A stretch of 36,450 nucleotides of DNA from Deinococcus sp. Arct2-2 (GCF_004801315.1 NZ_SSNW01000059.1:1-36450), one strand, 5' to 3'. Counted from the first letter of the stretch, positions 16,836 to 26,560 are shown. The notes: generated from the letters alone by a model not told the origin. Program-made: numbers and translations.

Positions 16836-18152
16836 TCAAGGCCGTACCGTGAAGTCGAGGCCAAAGCTCGGCGCGCCCGCGTAGAGGAGATCCCGGTAGC
16901 CAGTCGTGATGGTGCCGACCGCGACCCCCGCACGCAGTTGATACCCCCCCACCGGATTATTGCCCCCGAAGCGGAACGTCAGTGCCGCCTGCATACGCGC
17001 TCCGTTTCCACTGACCGGCCCTACCGACTCAAGGGGGTAAGACTGGGTAAAGTTGTCTTGAAACCCGATCGACAGCGGGTATGCCCGGTCAAGAGGTGGA
17101 TCTGCCGTGACCGTCAGCACAAGCGTTTTGACCTCTCCCTGACGGCCACTGACCGATCCCGGCTCCACGGAGGCCGTGAACTTGATCGGCAATTCGGTGA
17201 GCTGCACCGGGACGCTGCTGAGGGTTTGCCCATTGCGCGAGACCACCAGATGAAAGGCCGACGAGTAGTTGTTGAAGCCGAACTTCTCGGGGGCGGCAAT
17301 CACCACGTCCCGGGTTTCAGACGCCGCCCCGCTGAGGGTCAGGGCGGTCGTCTGGAGCACCACAGGGTAAGGCAGGAGGGTTCCACCGGGCGGCGGCTCT
17401 CCCGGATCGGCCTCCAAGCGAAGATCGACCAGGCCGGGTGGGTAGTGGGCGAACGCCGCTTTCAGGCTGGCCGTGTGCAGGTGATAGACCGAGAGTGCCG
17501 ACTGGTTGAGGGTCAAGGTGGGTGTGGTGGCCTGACACGAGATCAGGGGTTTGGCCCAGTCGGCATGGTCAAAGCTGATCCCGTTGCCCGCATCGGTGAC
17601 CACCAGACGCAGTTCCTGTTTGCCCGTCAGATCGAGATCGATGGTCTTGGTCGCGCTGGCCCCAGTCATGACGCCGCTGTCATAGGCGTTTTGGCCGTCC
17701 AAGTAGACCTGAAACACCACGCTGCCTCTGGTGCCGACCTCATCGTCGATGCCAATCTGACTGACAAAGCGGGTACACGTCGCGTCCGTGCCTTTCAGAC
17801 TGAAGCGCAGTTCGCTGCCCGCATGCGTCCCGAAGCCGCGGCTATACGTTGTGCCGTCGAGGGTGATGGCGTTTCCGTCTCCTGCTTGCTGCTCGCCGTT
17901 GCTGCGGTCTATCTCGATAGGGCCCCAACTGTTCCGGGCCGCCAGAATCGGCTCGTAATACAAGTTGTTCTCCCCAGCAGTGAGGCGCAGCGGGAGGAGC
18001 TGAGTTGGGGGCGCGGTGTACGCCCAGGGGAAGCTCCGCCCACCGGCGTAGGGATCGGTGGTGACTGGGGAGGCAGGCTGGCTGCACCCGGTCAACCCGA
18101 GAGTCAGCGCACTTCCGAACCACAGCGAACGAGCGACAGCGCGGTGCATCAT
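16836..18152 (-). CDS. NPCBM-domain lipoprotein, 438 aa
   Basis: Signal peptide with lipobox LTGC (Cys23) after MMHRAVARSLWFGSALTLG. Then comes an NPCBM (novel putative carbohydrate-binding module) domain, about residues 60-175. It shows the hallmark Trp-Gly-Pro-Ile-Glu-Asp/Asn-like start (SWGPIEIDRSNGEQ), YSRGFGTHAGSELRFSL, IGIDDEVG and VFQVYLDGQNAYDSGVM. The C-terminal half has two or more beta-sandwich domains similar to NEW3-like modules. No glycosidase catalytic domain is present, so it probably binds wall or extracellular glycans. Open frame continues to 18245, but ATG 18152 (or 18149) puts the signal peptide at the N-terminus, with GAGAGG upstream. Confidence 0.83.
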   Translation of the reverse strand: MMHRAVARSLWFGSALTLGLTGCSQPASPVTTDPYAGGRSFPWAYTAPPTQLLPLRLTAGENNLYYEPILAARNSWGPIEIDRSNGEQQAGDGNAITLDGTTYSRGFGTHAGSELRFSLKGTDATCTRFVSQIGIDDEVGTRGSVVFQVYLDGQNAYDSGVMTGASATKTIDLDLTGKQELRLVVTDAGNGISFDHADWAKPLISCQATTPTLTLNQSALSVYHLHTASLKAAFAHYPPGLVDLRLEADPGEPPPGGTLLPYPVVLQTTALTLSGAASETRDVVIAAPEKFGFNNYSSAFHLVVSRNGQTLSSVPVQLTELPIKFTASVEPGSVSGRQGEVKTLVLTVTADPPLDRAYPLSIGFQDNFTQSYPLESVGPVSGNGARMQAALTFRFGGNNPVGGYQLRAGVAVGTITTGYRDLLYAGAPSFGLDFTVRP

Positions 18153-18599
18153 GGAGGGCCTCTCGCCACAGAACGTGAGATGGGTTGTGAGGGTGGCTGT
18201 GAAAATAGTACCCACCCAGTACCTCAAGCCTGCTTCACAGGTCATTCATGAAGCCGGAGCAGGTGACAATATGAGCCTTGTTGCATCTCATTTTCAAAAG
18301 TGAGCTGGCGAGATGATGTGTAGCCTTGATCCTCCGAGTTATTCGGGCAGGCTCAGGGCTACGGGATAAGGACACCTGACCTAATCAGTTCCGGCCCCCT
18401 TCATGACAGAGAAGGCAAAACGCCCGTCGAATAGGGCTGCGCCTCCATCTGCGGTAGGGTCACAGGGCGCCCTGTCCCCTGAGCAGGCACCTCGGCCCTG
18501 ACCTCATGCCAATCAAGAATGTCTCGCTGAGGCTCCGTCACGCTCTACACTTTGGCGGCAAGTGACTGTGGGGCAAGCACCGTTAAAAGGGGACTTTTT
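18153..18599. other. Divergent intergenic region with a 14-bp perfect palindrome
   Basis: 447 bp between the leftward lipoprotein and the rightward antiporter gene. No gene is recognised. It contains the palindrome at 18462-18475 and a possible -10 (TACACT, 18544-18549) for the antiporter transcript, without a convincing -35. Confidence 0.45.
18462..18475. promoter_or_regulatory. 14-bp perfect palindrome, candidate operator
   Basis: ACAGGGCGCCCTGT is a perfect 7+7 palindrome about 70 bp upstream of a TACACT -10-like hexamer and 125 bp upstream of the antiporter start. A dimeric regulator could bind here; none is encoded next to it. Confidence 0.35.
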
Positions 18600-20057
18600 T
18601 TGAATACTGGACTGATTTTGTTGGTGGTGGGCGGCCTGTTGCTGCTCAGCCTGTTGGCGAGCAAGGTGGGCGGGCGGCTGGGATTGCCGGGGCTGCTGCT
18701 GTTTTTGGTAATCGGGATGCTGGCAGGCAGCGACGGACTGGGCGGCATCGAATTTGACAACTACGAGGTCACGCAATTTGTCGGCCTGATCGCACTGGGC
18801 TTTATTCTTTTTACGGGCGGGCTGGAAACACAGTGGCGCACCACCCGGCCCGTGCTGTGGTCAGGAATTTCAATGGCTACGCTGGGAGTGGTGCTCACCA
18901 CAGCCATCGTGGGTGCAGCGGCCCACTGGCTGTTCGATCTGCCGTGAGTGGTGGCGCTGCTGCTGGGCGCAATTGTGGCTCCCACCGACGCCAGCGCGGT
19001 CTTTTCCGTGCTTAAGGAACGGGCGCTGGGCCTCAAAGGTCAAATTCGCCCGCTGCTGGAATTCGAATCGGGCATCAACGATCCCACAGCCGTGGTGTTG
19101 GTCATCGGCCTCACCGAGTTGGCTGCCCACCCCCAGACGCCTTGGTCAGCGCTGCTGGGAGAATTTGCCCTCGAAATGGGACTGGGCAGCGTCATCGGCT
19201 ACGCGCTGGGCCGCTTGGCCGTGCTGCTCATCAACCGCATTCGGCTCCCCCTAGAAGGCTTGTATTCCGTCTTGACCGTCGCGGTGGTCGCCCTGACTTA
19301 CGGCCTCACCAGCATGGTTCACGGCAGCGCGCTGCTGGCTATCTACATCGTGGGCGTGGTGCTGGGCAACAGCGAATTGGTTCACAAGCGTTCCTTACGT
19401 CATTTCCACGAAGGCCTGACCTACCTCTTAGAAGTCGGCATGTTCTTGCTGCTGGGGCTGTTGGTCTTTCCCAAACAGTTGCCCGAAGTGGCCGTGCCTG
19501 CCCTGCTGCTGGCCGCCGTACTGGTGTTCGTGGCCCGCCCAGTGGCGGTGTACCTGAGTTTGTGGGGCGTGCGGATGCCGCTGGCGCACAAGACGATGGT
19601 GGCTTGGGTCGGCCTGCGCGGAGCCGTGCCTGTCGTGTTGGCAACCTTCCCGCTGCTGGCGGGCGTCCCCGGAGCGCAGCTGTTGTTCGACGTGTCGTTC
19701 TTTTTGGTGCTGGTATCTATTCTGGTGCAGGGAACGTCGCTGCCGTTCGTGGCCCGCTGGCTGGGGGTCAATGCGCCGCTGGACAGTCACAGTGCGATGC
19801 CCTTGGAATACACGCCGACCGGAGCAGGCCGCAACGATTTCATAGAAATCACGGTGCCGCCGACCTCCAGCTTTATCGGACAGCGCATCATGGATCTGGG
19901 CCTGCCCAACGAAGCGTTGATCGTCTTGATCTGCCGTGACGAGCAGTACCTCATTCCGCACGGCACCACCCGGCTGCAGGGGGGAGACGTGCTGCAAATT
20001 TTGGCCGCCAAACCGTTTGCCGAGACGGTGCAGGCGCGTCTGGCTGCGTCGCCCTGA
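18600..20057 (+). pseudogene. K+/H+ antiporter (NhaP2/CvrA-type, CPA1) interrupted by an in-frame TGA
   Basis: The reading is continuous in one frame from TTG 18600 (preceded by AAGGGG at 7 nt) to 20057, except for a TGA at 18945-18947 (codon 116). Before it are three to four membrane helices ([36 protein letters not shown]). After it the protein continues exactly where expected with VVALLLGAIVAPTDASAVFSVL, the family's hallmark Asp-containing segment, then ESGINDPTAVVLVIG, further helices and a C-terminal TrkA-C-like domain (FIEITVPPTSSFIGQRI to GDVLQILAA). Relatives usually have a Trp at the stop position, so TGG to TGA explains it with one base. Full length would be 485 residues, normal for the family. 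A GTG at 18948 could restart translation but would lack the first helices. A sequencing error is the main alternative. Confidence 0.82.
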
Positions 20058-20328
20058 TCCACTGGGGGAGACGTGATGCCGAGCAGAGGGGGGGACTGCT
20101 CAGGCGTCAGACAGCACTGGACTTGAGTCGGTGGGCGCACGGTTAAGCACGCACTCTGAGTCGCTTTCCTGCTGCCTAAAGTGGCCTGCATATTGAAGCC
20201 CTGCTGAGGAGCGGCTGCGCGTGTACCGGTCAGAACAGACGCCCATGACGCCGCCTGACCTGATTCCCTCTCATAAACTTGCTGCTCGCTCCGCTTGAAT
20301 GATTCTCGTCAATCCTCGCAATCTGGTA

Positions 20329-21480
20329 TTACAGCGCAGAATCCAGATCAGTCCACCGGTTTGTCTGATGGTGTAGCTCGCCCGCCGACTCCTGATCTCT
20401 CCCTGTTGAGGCGACGTGCGCCGGGGAAGGTTCGAAAGCCTGATCGTGGAGCAGGTCGCGCAGGGCGGCGGCAAACGGCGAGGTGTCCTGCACGCAGCCC
20501 AGATGCCCGCAGGCCGAGGCATATTCCAGATGGTGGTGGGCGACTCCGGCGGTTTGGCTGGCTCCAGCAAATGTCTGCATTTCAGCCACCGGAAAAAACT
20601 GATCACCGATGATGTTCACGGTCAGGAGGCGCAGGCCGGACTCTTGCCAGCGGGCAAACAGGTCTTGAGGTTGTCCGGGCATCCGGTGGGTCTGAACCAC
20701 CCGCGCGAGATCCAGAATATGGGGCAGGCTGGCGGTGTGGGCGCGGCTACGAAGGTAAGCATCGAAATCCGTGTGCCCGAACAGGTGATGCAGTCCATCG
20801 GCCCCCAAGCCGAAAAACGAGATCAGCCGCAGCGCCGCGTCGAGTCCGCCGGTGGGCGCAAGCTGACGCATGAGGGGGCCAAACACGCCCCGCAGCGCCA
20901 CGCCCGACTGTGGGCTGGCCGCCACCGCCGCCACCCGCACCGCCAATTCAGGAGTCCGGGCCGCCCACTGAAGCGCCTGCATGCCGCCGAAACTGGGGCC
21001 GATGACAGCGTGCCAGCGCGGGATACCGAGGGTGTGCATCAACTCCAGTTGCAAGGCGTGCAAGTCGGCAAAGTCCCAAGCCGGAAAGCGCTCGCCCCAC
21101 ATCGTGCCGTCCGGGTGCAGCGTCTCTGGCCCGGTCGTGATAACAGCGTCCTCGTGGGCCTGAACATTCGACAGGGTGTTCATGCAGATCACGAAAAACC
21201 GGTCGGTGTCTACCGCCTCACCCGGCCCGATCAGCGCAGACCACCAGCCGGGCGTGCCGTCGGGGGAGAGGCCCGCCGCACGCATCGTGCCGGTGTAGTA
21301 ATGGCAGACCAACACGGCGTTGTCCCGCGCCGCATTCAGGTGGCCCCATGCCTGCCAGCCGAGACGCACATCAACCGCTGCTGCTGTTCCGGCCATGAGG
21401 GTGACGGTTTCCAGCACGCCTGACTGAACATCTGCTCCACCTTTACCGGCCTCACCGCCCTCACCCTCATCGTTTCGCAT
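20329..21480 (-). CDS. Homoserine O-acetyltransferase (MetX)-like alpha/beta hydrolase, 383 aa
   Basis: Alpha/beta-hydrolase fold of the MetX family. It has the strand and oxyanion region CHYYTGT, MNTLSNVQ (Asn in the MetX-typical position), and nucleophile elbow VIGPSFGGMQALQWA (Ser163). The triad Asp is in NIIGDQFFP (Asp293) and the His in SACGHLGCVQD (His326). MetX acetylates homoserine, but this family also contains hydrolases and other acyltransferases, and several local motifs differ from classic MetX, so the substrate is uncertain. The 30-residue Glu/Gly-rich N-terminus may not be native. Start ATG 21480 has TACCCT 8 nt upstream and no SD, suggesting leaderless expression. It diverges from the first ABC operon across 147 bp. 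Confidence 0.75.
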   Translation of the reverse strand: MRNDEGEGGEAGKGGADVQSGVLETVTLMAGTAAAVDVRLGWQAWGHLNAARDNAVLVCHYYTGTMRAAGLSPDGTPGWWSALIGPGEAVDTDRFFVICMNTLSNVQAHEDAVITTGPETLHPDGTMWGERFPAWDFADLHALQLELMHTLGIPRWHAVIGPSFGGMQALQWAARTPELAVRVAAVAASPQSGVALRGVFGPLMRQLAPTGGLDAALRLISFFGLGADGLHHLFGHTDFDAYLRSRAHTASLPHILDLARVVQTHRMPGQPQDLFARWQESGLRLLTVNIIGDQFFPVAEMQTFAGASQTAGVAHHHLEYASACGHLGCVQDTSPFAAALRDLLHDQAFEPSPAHVASTGRDQESAGELHHQTNRWTDLDSAL

Positions 21481-21525
21481 CAGGTCTCAGGGTAGACGCT
21501 GGGTGTTACGGGGCAGTCACACTGG

Positions 21526-21558
21526 CTTGGTTGTACTAGCCCCATCACCCAAACCAAG
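21526..21558. promoter_or_regulatory. Inverted repeat in the divergent region before the first ABC operon
   Basis: CTTGGTT (21526-21532) and AACCAAG (21552-21558) form a perfect 7-bp inverted repeat with a 19-bp spacer, centred between the divergent MetX-like and binding-protein genes. It could be an operator shared by both; this is inference. Confidence 0.3.
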
Positions 21559-21611
21559 TCGCCCGGCCTTCATGCCACTGCCGCTGTAACGGATTCGTGA
21601 CGCCGCCCCTC

Positions 21612-21617
21612 TACACT
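21612..21617 (+). promoter_or_regulatory. Candidate -10 (TACACT) of the first ABC operon
   Basis: TACACT ends 10 nt before the ATG at 21628; no SD lies between. I find no good -35 at 16-18 bp. The arrangement suggests a leaderless or very short-leader transcript. Confidence 0.3.
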
Positions 21618-21627
21618 GCACCCGAAC

Positions 21628-22788
21628 ATGAAAAAGATGCTTTTGACGGGCTTGATGCTCGCGCTGTCCGGCGCGGGTGCGGTGAAGGTCGGCGTGCTGC
21701 TTCCCCTCAGTGGGGCAGGCAGCGTCTCTGGACAGGCGGCCCGCAGCGGCTACCTGCTTGCGCTCGACGAGATCAACCGGGCGGGCGGCGTGCTGGGCAA
21801 ACCCCTCGAACTCGAATTTGGCGACGATGGCAGCGCCCCGGCCAAAGCAGTGCCGGAATTCGTCAAGTTGGTCACGGTCGACAAGGTGGATTTCATGGTG
21901 GGCGGCGTCAGCAGCGCCACCTCTATCGCCATCAGCGGCCCGGCCAAGCAGTACAACACCTTTATGGCGTGGATCGGGGCGGCGGCAGTGCCCGTCGAAG
22001 ACGCGTTCGCCGATCACAAGTATTTCTTTCATTACCACCCGTGGGCCTACTACAACTTCGAGGCCATCTTGGGCTACTTCAAGACCCTGAAAACGCAGCG
22101 TAAGGCCAAAAATATCGCCATCGCCTACGAAGATGGCCCCTTTGGAAGTGCCGGAATAGACGCCACCATCGCTGCCTTCAAAAAGGCCGGATTCAACGTG
22201 GTCATGGCCGAAAAATTCAAGACCGGCAGCGGCAATTTCGGGCCGCTGGTCAGCAAGGCCAAGGCCGCCAAACCCGACATTTTGTATTGGATCGGCTACG
22301 ACACCGACGCCTTGCCACTCGCCACCGAAGTCAAGCAGCAAAATCTGCAACTGGGCCTGCTGTACGGCACGCCTCCGAGTTGGCCCGTAGGCTTCGAGAA
22401 AAACAAGCTGTCGGACAACGTGGCAGGCCTGAGCCTGTGGTTGCCCAGCAGCCCGCAGGCCGAGAGCCGGAAATTCGTGGCCGCCTACAAAAAGAAATTC
22501 GGCACTACCACCGAGGAATATTTCGCTCCGCTGGCCTACGTCAACCTCAAGTCGCTGTCGGCGGCCATCAATGCGGCGGGCAGCACCGATAAAGACAAAG
22601 TGGCCGCAGAACTCGCCAAAACCAACATGCCCACCCCGTTTGGCCCCCTCACCTTCAGCAAGAGCCTCAAAACCCAGTATCAGGGCTTCAAATCGGGCAA
22701 CTGGCTGCATTTCCAGTTCCTCGGAGACGCCCGCGTGCCGGTGTATCCGATCCGCTTTGCCCAAAAACCGATGGTCTGGGGCAAGTAA
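21628..22788 (+). CDS. Branched-chain-type ABC transporter substrate-binding protein (Peripla_BP_6), 386 aa
   Basis: Exported periplasmic binding protein of the LivJ/LivK (HAAT) class. The short signal peptide is MKKMLLTGLMLALSGAGA. The mature fold opens with VKVGVLLPLSGAGSVSGQAARSG and ALDEINRAGGVLG, and goes on with VGGVSSATSIAIS, NIAIAYEDGPFGSAGID and KPDILYWIGYDTDALPLATE, the normal two-lobe pattern. It captures a small ligand and delivers it to the LivH/LivM permease. Members of the class bind amino acids, amides, urea or carboxylates, so the ligand is not given by family. It is the first gene of an operon with the hydrolase and four transporter genes. A GC-rich hairpin follows the stop at 22815-22846. 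Confidence 0.92.
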   Translation: MKKMLLTGLMLALSGAGAVKVGVLLPLSGAGSVSGQAARSGYLLALDEINRAGGVLGKPLELEFGDDGSAPAKAVPEFVKLVTVDKVDFMVGGVSSATSIAISGPAKQYNTFMAWIGAAAVPVEDAFADHKYFFHYHPWAYYNFEAILGYFKTLKTQRKAKNIAIAYEDGPFGSAGIDATIAAFKKAGFNVVMAEKFKTGSGNFGPLVSKAKAAKPDILYWIGYDTDALPLATEVKQQNLQLGLLYGTPPSWPVGFEKNKLSDNVAGLSLWLPSSPQAESRKFVAAYKKKFGTTTEEYFAPLAYVNLKSLSAAINAAGSTDKDKVAAELAKTNMPTPFGPLTFSKSLKTQYQGFKSGNWLHFQFLGDARVPVYPIRFAQKPMVWGK

Positions 22789-22814
22789 TCCTGACGTAAA
22801 GACTAGGAGTCAGC

Positions 22815-22846
22815 GGGGCCACGCCGGAAAGACTGGGGGTGGCCCC
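22815..22846 (+). terminator. Intercistronic GC-rich hairpin, possible attenuator
   Basis: GGGGCCAC (22815-22822) pairs with GTGGCCCC (22839-22846) in an 8-bp perfect stem around 16 nt, followed by TTGGCTTT. The T-run is poor, so it is more likely a partial terminator or mRNA 3'-end stabiliser. Either would leave the binding-protein mRNA more abundant than the downstream transporter mRNA. Confidence 0.45.
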
Positions 22847-22893
22847 TTGGCTTTACGCGACAAAGCATCATAGGGACGGAGGAATACACGGGC

Positions 22894-23961
22894 ATGAACA
22901 CGGTGGAAAAAGACATTGTTTCAAGACAGCTGGAGACCGCCCGCCTCCGCACGCATATGTTGGAGCGGGCGGCGGCAGAGGTGGGCACGCGGCGGGTGCT
23001 GCTGATTCACGGCAACGTGTCCAGCGGCGAGTTTTTCCGTGAGCTGATGGCAAGCGTGCCCCCAAGTTGGCATGTGGTGGCCCCAGACCTGCGCGGGTAC
23101 GGTCACACCGAGGCCGCGCCCATTGACGCCGTGCGGGGCGTGCGCGACTGGGCCGACGATCTGGACGCCCTGCTGGACGCACTGAACTGGCCTGATGCCG
23201 ATGTGCTGGGCTGGAGCATGGGCGGGGGCGTGGCGCTGCAACTGGCCGTGCAAAGCACGCGGCGGGTGCGTTCGCTCACGCTGGTTGCGCCGGTCAGTCC
23301 GTATGGGTTTGGCGGCACACACGGCGCGGAGGGCACGCCCAACAGTCCGGATTTTGCGGGGTCGGGCGGCGGGACGGTCAATGCGGCGTTCGTGGCTGCC
23401 GTAGCCGCTGGAGACCGCTCGGACGCGCCGGGCAGCCCCCGCGACGTGCTGAGGAAGTTCTACGTCAACCCGGCCCGCTTTGCGCCCACCGCCGAACAGG
23501 AAGAGCGCTGGCTGGAGTCCATGCTCCACACCCGCACCGGAGACGACTTTTATCCCGGCGACGCCGCGGCAAGTCCGCACTGGCCCCACGTCGCGCCGGG
23601 CACGCGGGGAGTCGCCAACGCCTTCAGCGCCCAGCACATGAACGTGTCGGCCTTTGCAGACCTCAACCCGCCGCCCCCGGTGCTGTGGGTGCGCGGCGAC
23701 GCCGACGCGATCATTGGCGACAGCAGCCTGTTCGATCTGGCCCACTTGGGGGCGCTGGGCGCGGTGCCCGGTTGGCCCGGTGCACAGGCCTGCCCGCCTC
23801 AGCCGATGCTGGCCCAGACCCGCGCCCTGCTGGAGCGGGCCACACAGCAGGGCGGCGAGTTCCGTGAAGTGGTGTTGCCCGGCGTGGGCCACTCTCCTTT
23901 CATCGAAGCGCCGGGGGAGTTTTTGGCGGCGTTTACAGCACATCTCGAGGGACAACACTAG
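22894..23961 (+). CDS. Alpha/beta-fold hydrolase inside the ABC operon, 355 aa
   Basis: Classical serine hydrolase: oxyanion strand VLLIHGNVSSGEFF (35-48), DLRGYGHTE (65-73), nucleophile elbow LGWSMGGGVALQ (Ser108), Asp in LWVRGDADAIIG (Asp269 or Asp271) and His in PGVGHSPFIEAPGEF (His333). A lid region of about 130 residues lies between the elbow and the Asp. There is no signal peptide, so it acts in the cytoplasm. GGAGG precedes the ATG at 22894. Its TAG is followed directly by the ATG of the LivH-like gene with no gap, so it belongs to the transporter operon and probably cleaves the imported compound (ester, lactone or oligomer). The substrate itself cannot be read from the sequence. Confidence 0.88.
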   Translation: MNTVEKDIVSRQLETARLRTHMLERAAAEVGTRRVLLIHGNVSSGEFFRELMASVPPSWHVVAPDLRGYGHTEAAPIDAVRGVRDWADDLDALLDALNWPDADVLGWSMGGGVALQLAVQSTRRVRSLTLVAPVSPYGFGGTHGAEGTPNSPDFAGSGGGTVNAAFVAAVAAGDRSDAPGSPRDVLRKFYVNPARFAPTAEQEERWLESMLHTRTGDDFYPGDAAASPHWPHVAPGTRGVANAFSAQHMNVSAFADLNPPPPVLWVRGDADAIIGDSSLFDLAHLGALGAVPGWPGAQACPPQPMLAQTRALLERATQQGGEFREVVLPGVGHSPFIEAPGEFLAAFTAHLEGQH

Positions 23962-24818
<857 letters not shown>

Positions 24819-24822
<4 letters not shown>

Positions 24823-25796
24823 GCGCCGTCTCGGTGCGCCCGACTCCGGCCCGCAGGCCCACCTTCGCGTGGCGGGCACTGCTGGCGCTGGGCATCTTCT
24901 TTGTGCTGGCCCTCGCCTTTCCGTTCCTGCCGCTCGGAGACCGCCGCGAATTCCTGCTCCAAATCGGCTTTTTTACGCTGGTGGCGGGCATCATGGCGCT
25001 GTCTTGGGACTTGTTGGCCCGCAGCGGGCAAGTCTCTTTGGCGCACGCCGCGTTTTATGGGCTGGGCGCTTACGGCTACGCGCTGCTGCTCAAAGCGGGC
25101 CTGCCCTGGGAAGCCGCCATGCCGCTGGCCGCGCTGGGGGCAGGGTTCATCAGTCTGCTGCTGGGCGCGGTCACCATGCGCCTCAGCGGGATGTATTTTG
25201 CGATTGCCACCCTCGCCTTTACCGAAGTGGTCCGAACCGTGATCCAGAACCTGCCTGAAAGCGTGGCGGGCGGGGCCAACGGGCTGCTGGTTCCGGCGCT
25301 GCTGGGCGGCAATTCACGCGGGCAATATCTGCTGGCGCTGGCGCTGCTGCTGCTCACGGTGGGCGTCAGCTTGGCCGTGCGTCTCAGCAAGCTGCACCAT
25401 GCGTTTGCCGCCATCCGGCAGGGCGAGGAAACGGCGCGGGTGCTGGGCGTGAGCGTGGTGCGCTACAAATTGGCGGCCTTTTTTCTGTCGAGCGTGTTGG
25501 CGGCGCTGGCAGGCGTGCTGTACGCGGGCAAAACCTTTTTTATCAGTCCACTGGACACCTTCAGCCTCGCCAACTCCATTTCGCCGCTCACCACCAGCAT
25601 TTTTGGGGGCCTGTACACCACGCTTGGCCCGATTCTGGGCGCGACGGTGCTGCGGGTGGCCGAAGAACTGCTCCACAACACGGTCAAAAACGGCTACTTG
25701 GTGGTGTACGGGCTGGTGCTGATGCTCAGTATCCTGTGGTTGCCGCGCGGCATCGTGGGGCTGTGGCGGCGCGGGCGGCAGGGGGGCGACCTGTGA
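24819..25796 (+). CDS. Branched-chain-type ABC transporter permease, LivM-like, 325 aa
   Basis: Second permease subunit: helices from ALLALGIFFVLALAFPFLPL onward, the family motif ALSWDLLARSGQVSLAHAAFYGLGAY, the segment TMRLSGMYFAIATLAFTEV, and the coupling loop AAIRQGEETARVLGVSVVRYKL. The frame extends upstream to 24549, but GTG 24819 overlaps the LivH stop (GTGA) and gives the normal LivM length, so it is taken as the start. Its TGA overlaps the GTG of the ATPase gene. Confidence 0.9.
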
Positions 25797-26560
25797 GCGC
25801 CCCAGTTGTCAGCGCCGCTCGAGGTGAGCCGGTGTTGCGGGCCGAGAATCTCAGCAAACGGTTCGGGGGCCTCCACGCCGTACAGAACGTCAGTTTCACC
25901 CACTATGGGGGTGAGATTCTGGCCGTGATCGGGCCGAACGGGGCAGGGAAGACCACGCTGCTCAATCTGTTGTCGGGCGTGTACCGCCCCAGCACAGGCC
26001 GCTTGTGGCTGCAACAAGAGGACATCACCGACGCGCCGATGGAACGCCGCTGCCACGCTGGACTGGGCCGGGCTTTTCAAATCGTGCGGCCTTTTCCCGA
26101 AATGACGGTGCATGAAAACGTGACGGTGGGAGCCTTGTTCGGTCAGCGCGGCATGCGGCTGCCGCAGGCGCGGGAGCGGGCTTACGACCTGCTGGAGCGC
26201 ACCGGACTGGCGGCCCACGCCGACCGCGCCGCCCATGAACTGACCCTGCTGCAAGACAAGCGGCTGGAAGTGGCCCGCGCCCTCGCCACCCAGCCGTGCG
26301 TGCTGCTGCTGGACGAAGTGATGGCCGGACTGCGCCCCGCCGAAGCGCAGGAAGCCGTCGAACTGGTGCGCGGCGTGCGGGACAGCGGCATCAGCATCCT
26401 CTTTATCGAGCACATCATGCCGGTGGTGCGCGATTTGGCCGACCGGGTGGTGGTCATGGATCAGGGGCAAGTGCTGGCCGAGGGCACCTACCGCGAGGTC
26501 ACGGCCAATCCGCAGGTCGTGGCGGCGTATCTGGGCACCGAAGCGGGGCTGCACGCATGA
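25793..26560 (+). CDS. Branched-chain-type ABC transporter ATPase, LivG-like, 255 aa
   Basis: ABC ATPase: Walker A GPNGAGKTT (47-55), Q-loop in GLGRAFQIVRPF, signature-region LTLLQDKRLEVARAL, Walker B VLLLDEVMAGL and switch His in FIEHIM. The signature reads LTLLQ rather than LSGGQ, and Walker B ends DEV rather than DEP; both fit the LivG subfamily, whose members often read LTLAxRKRLE and LDEVMAGL, so I do not count them as damage. Start GTG 25793 overlaps the LivM stop; a longer upstream frame is ignored. It works with the LivF-like ATPase encoded next. Confidence 0.92.
   Translation: MSAPVVSAARGEPVLRAENLSKRFGGLHAVQNVSFTHYGGEILAVIGPNGAGKTTLLNLLSGVYRPSTGRLWLQQEDITDAPMERRCHAGLGRAFQIVRPFPEMTVHENVTVGALFGQRGMRLPQARERAYDLLERTGLAAHADRAAHELTLLQDKRLEVARALATQPCVLLLDEVMAGLRPAEAQEAVELVRGVRDSGISILFIEHIMPVVRDLADRVVVMDQGQVLAEGTYREVTANPQVVAAYLGTEAGLHA

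Noticed and set aside
18945..18947. TGA as selenocysteine codon in the antiporter
   Set aside because: The position aligns with Trp in relatives, no SECIS-like hairpin is evident, and antiporters are not selenoproteins.
25793..26560. Degenerate ABC signature (LTLLQ) as a sign of an inactive ATPase
   Set aside because: LTLAxRKRLE-like and LDEVMAGL sequences are normal in one LivG subfamily; Walker A, Walker B and switch His are intact.
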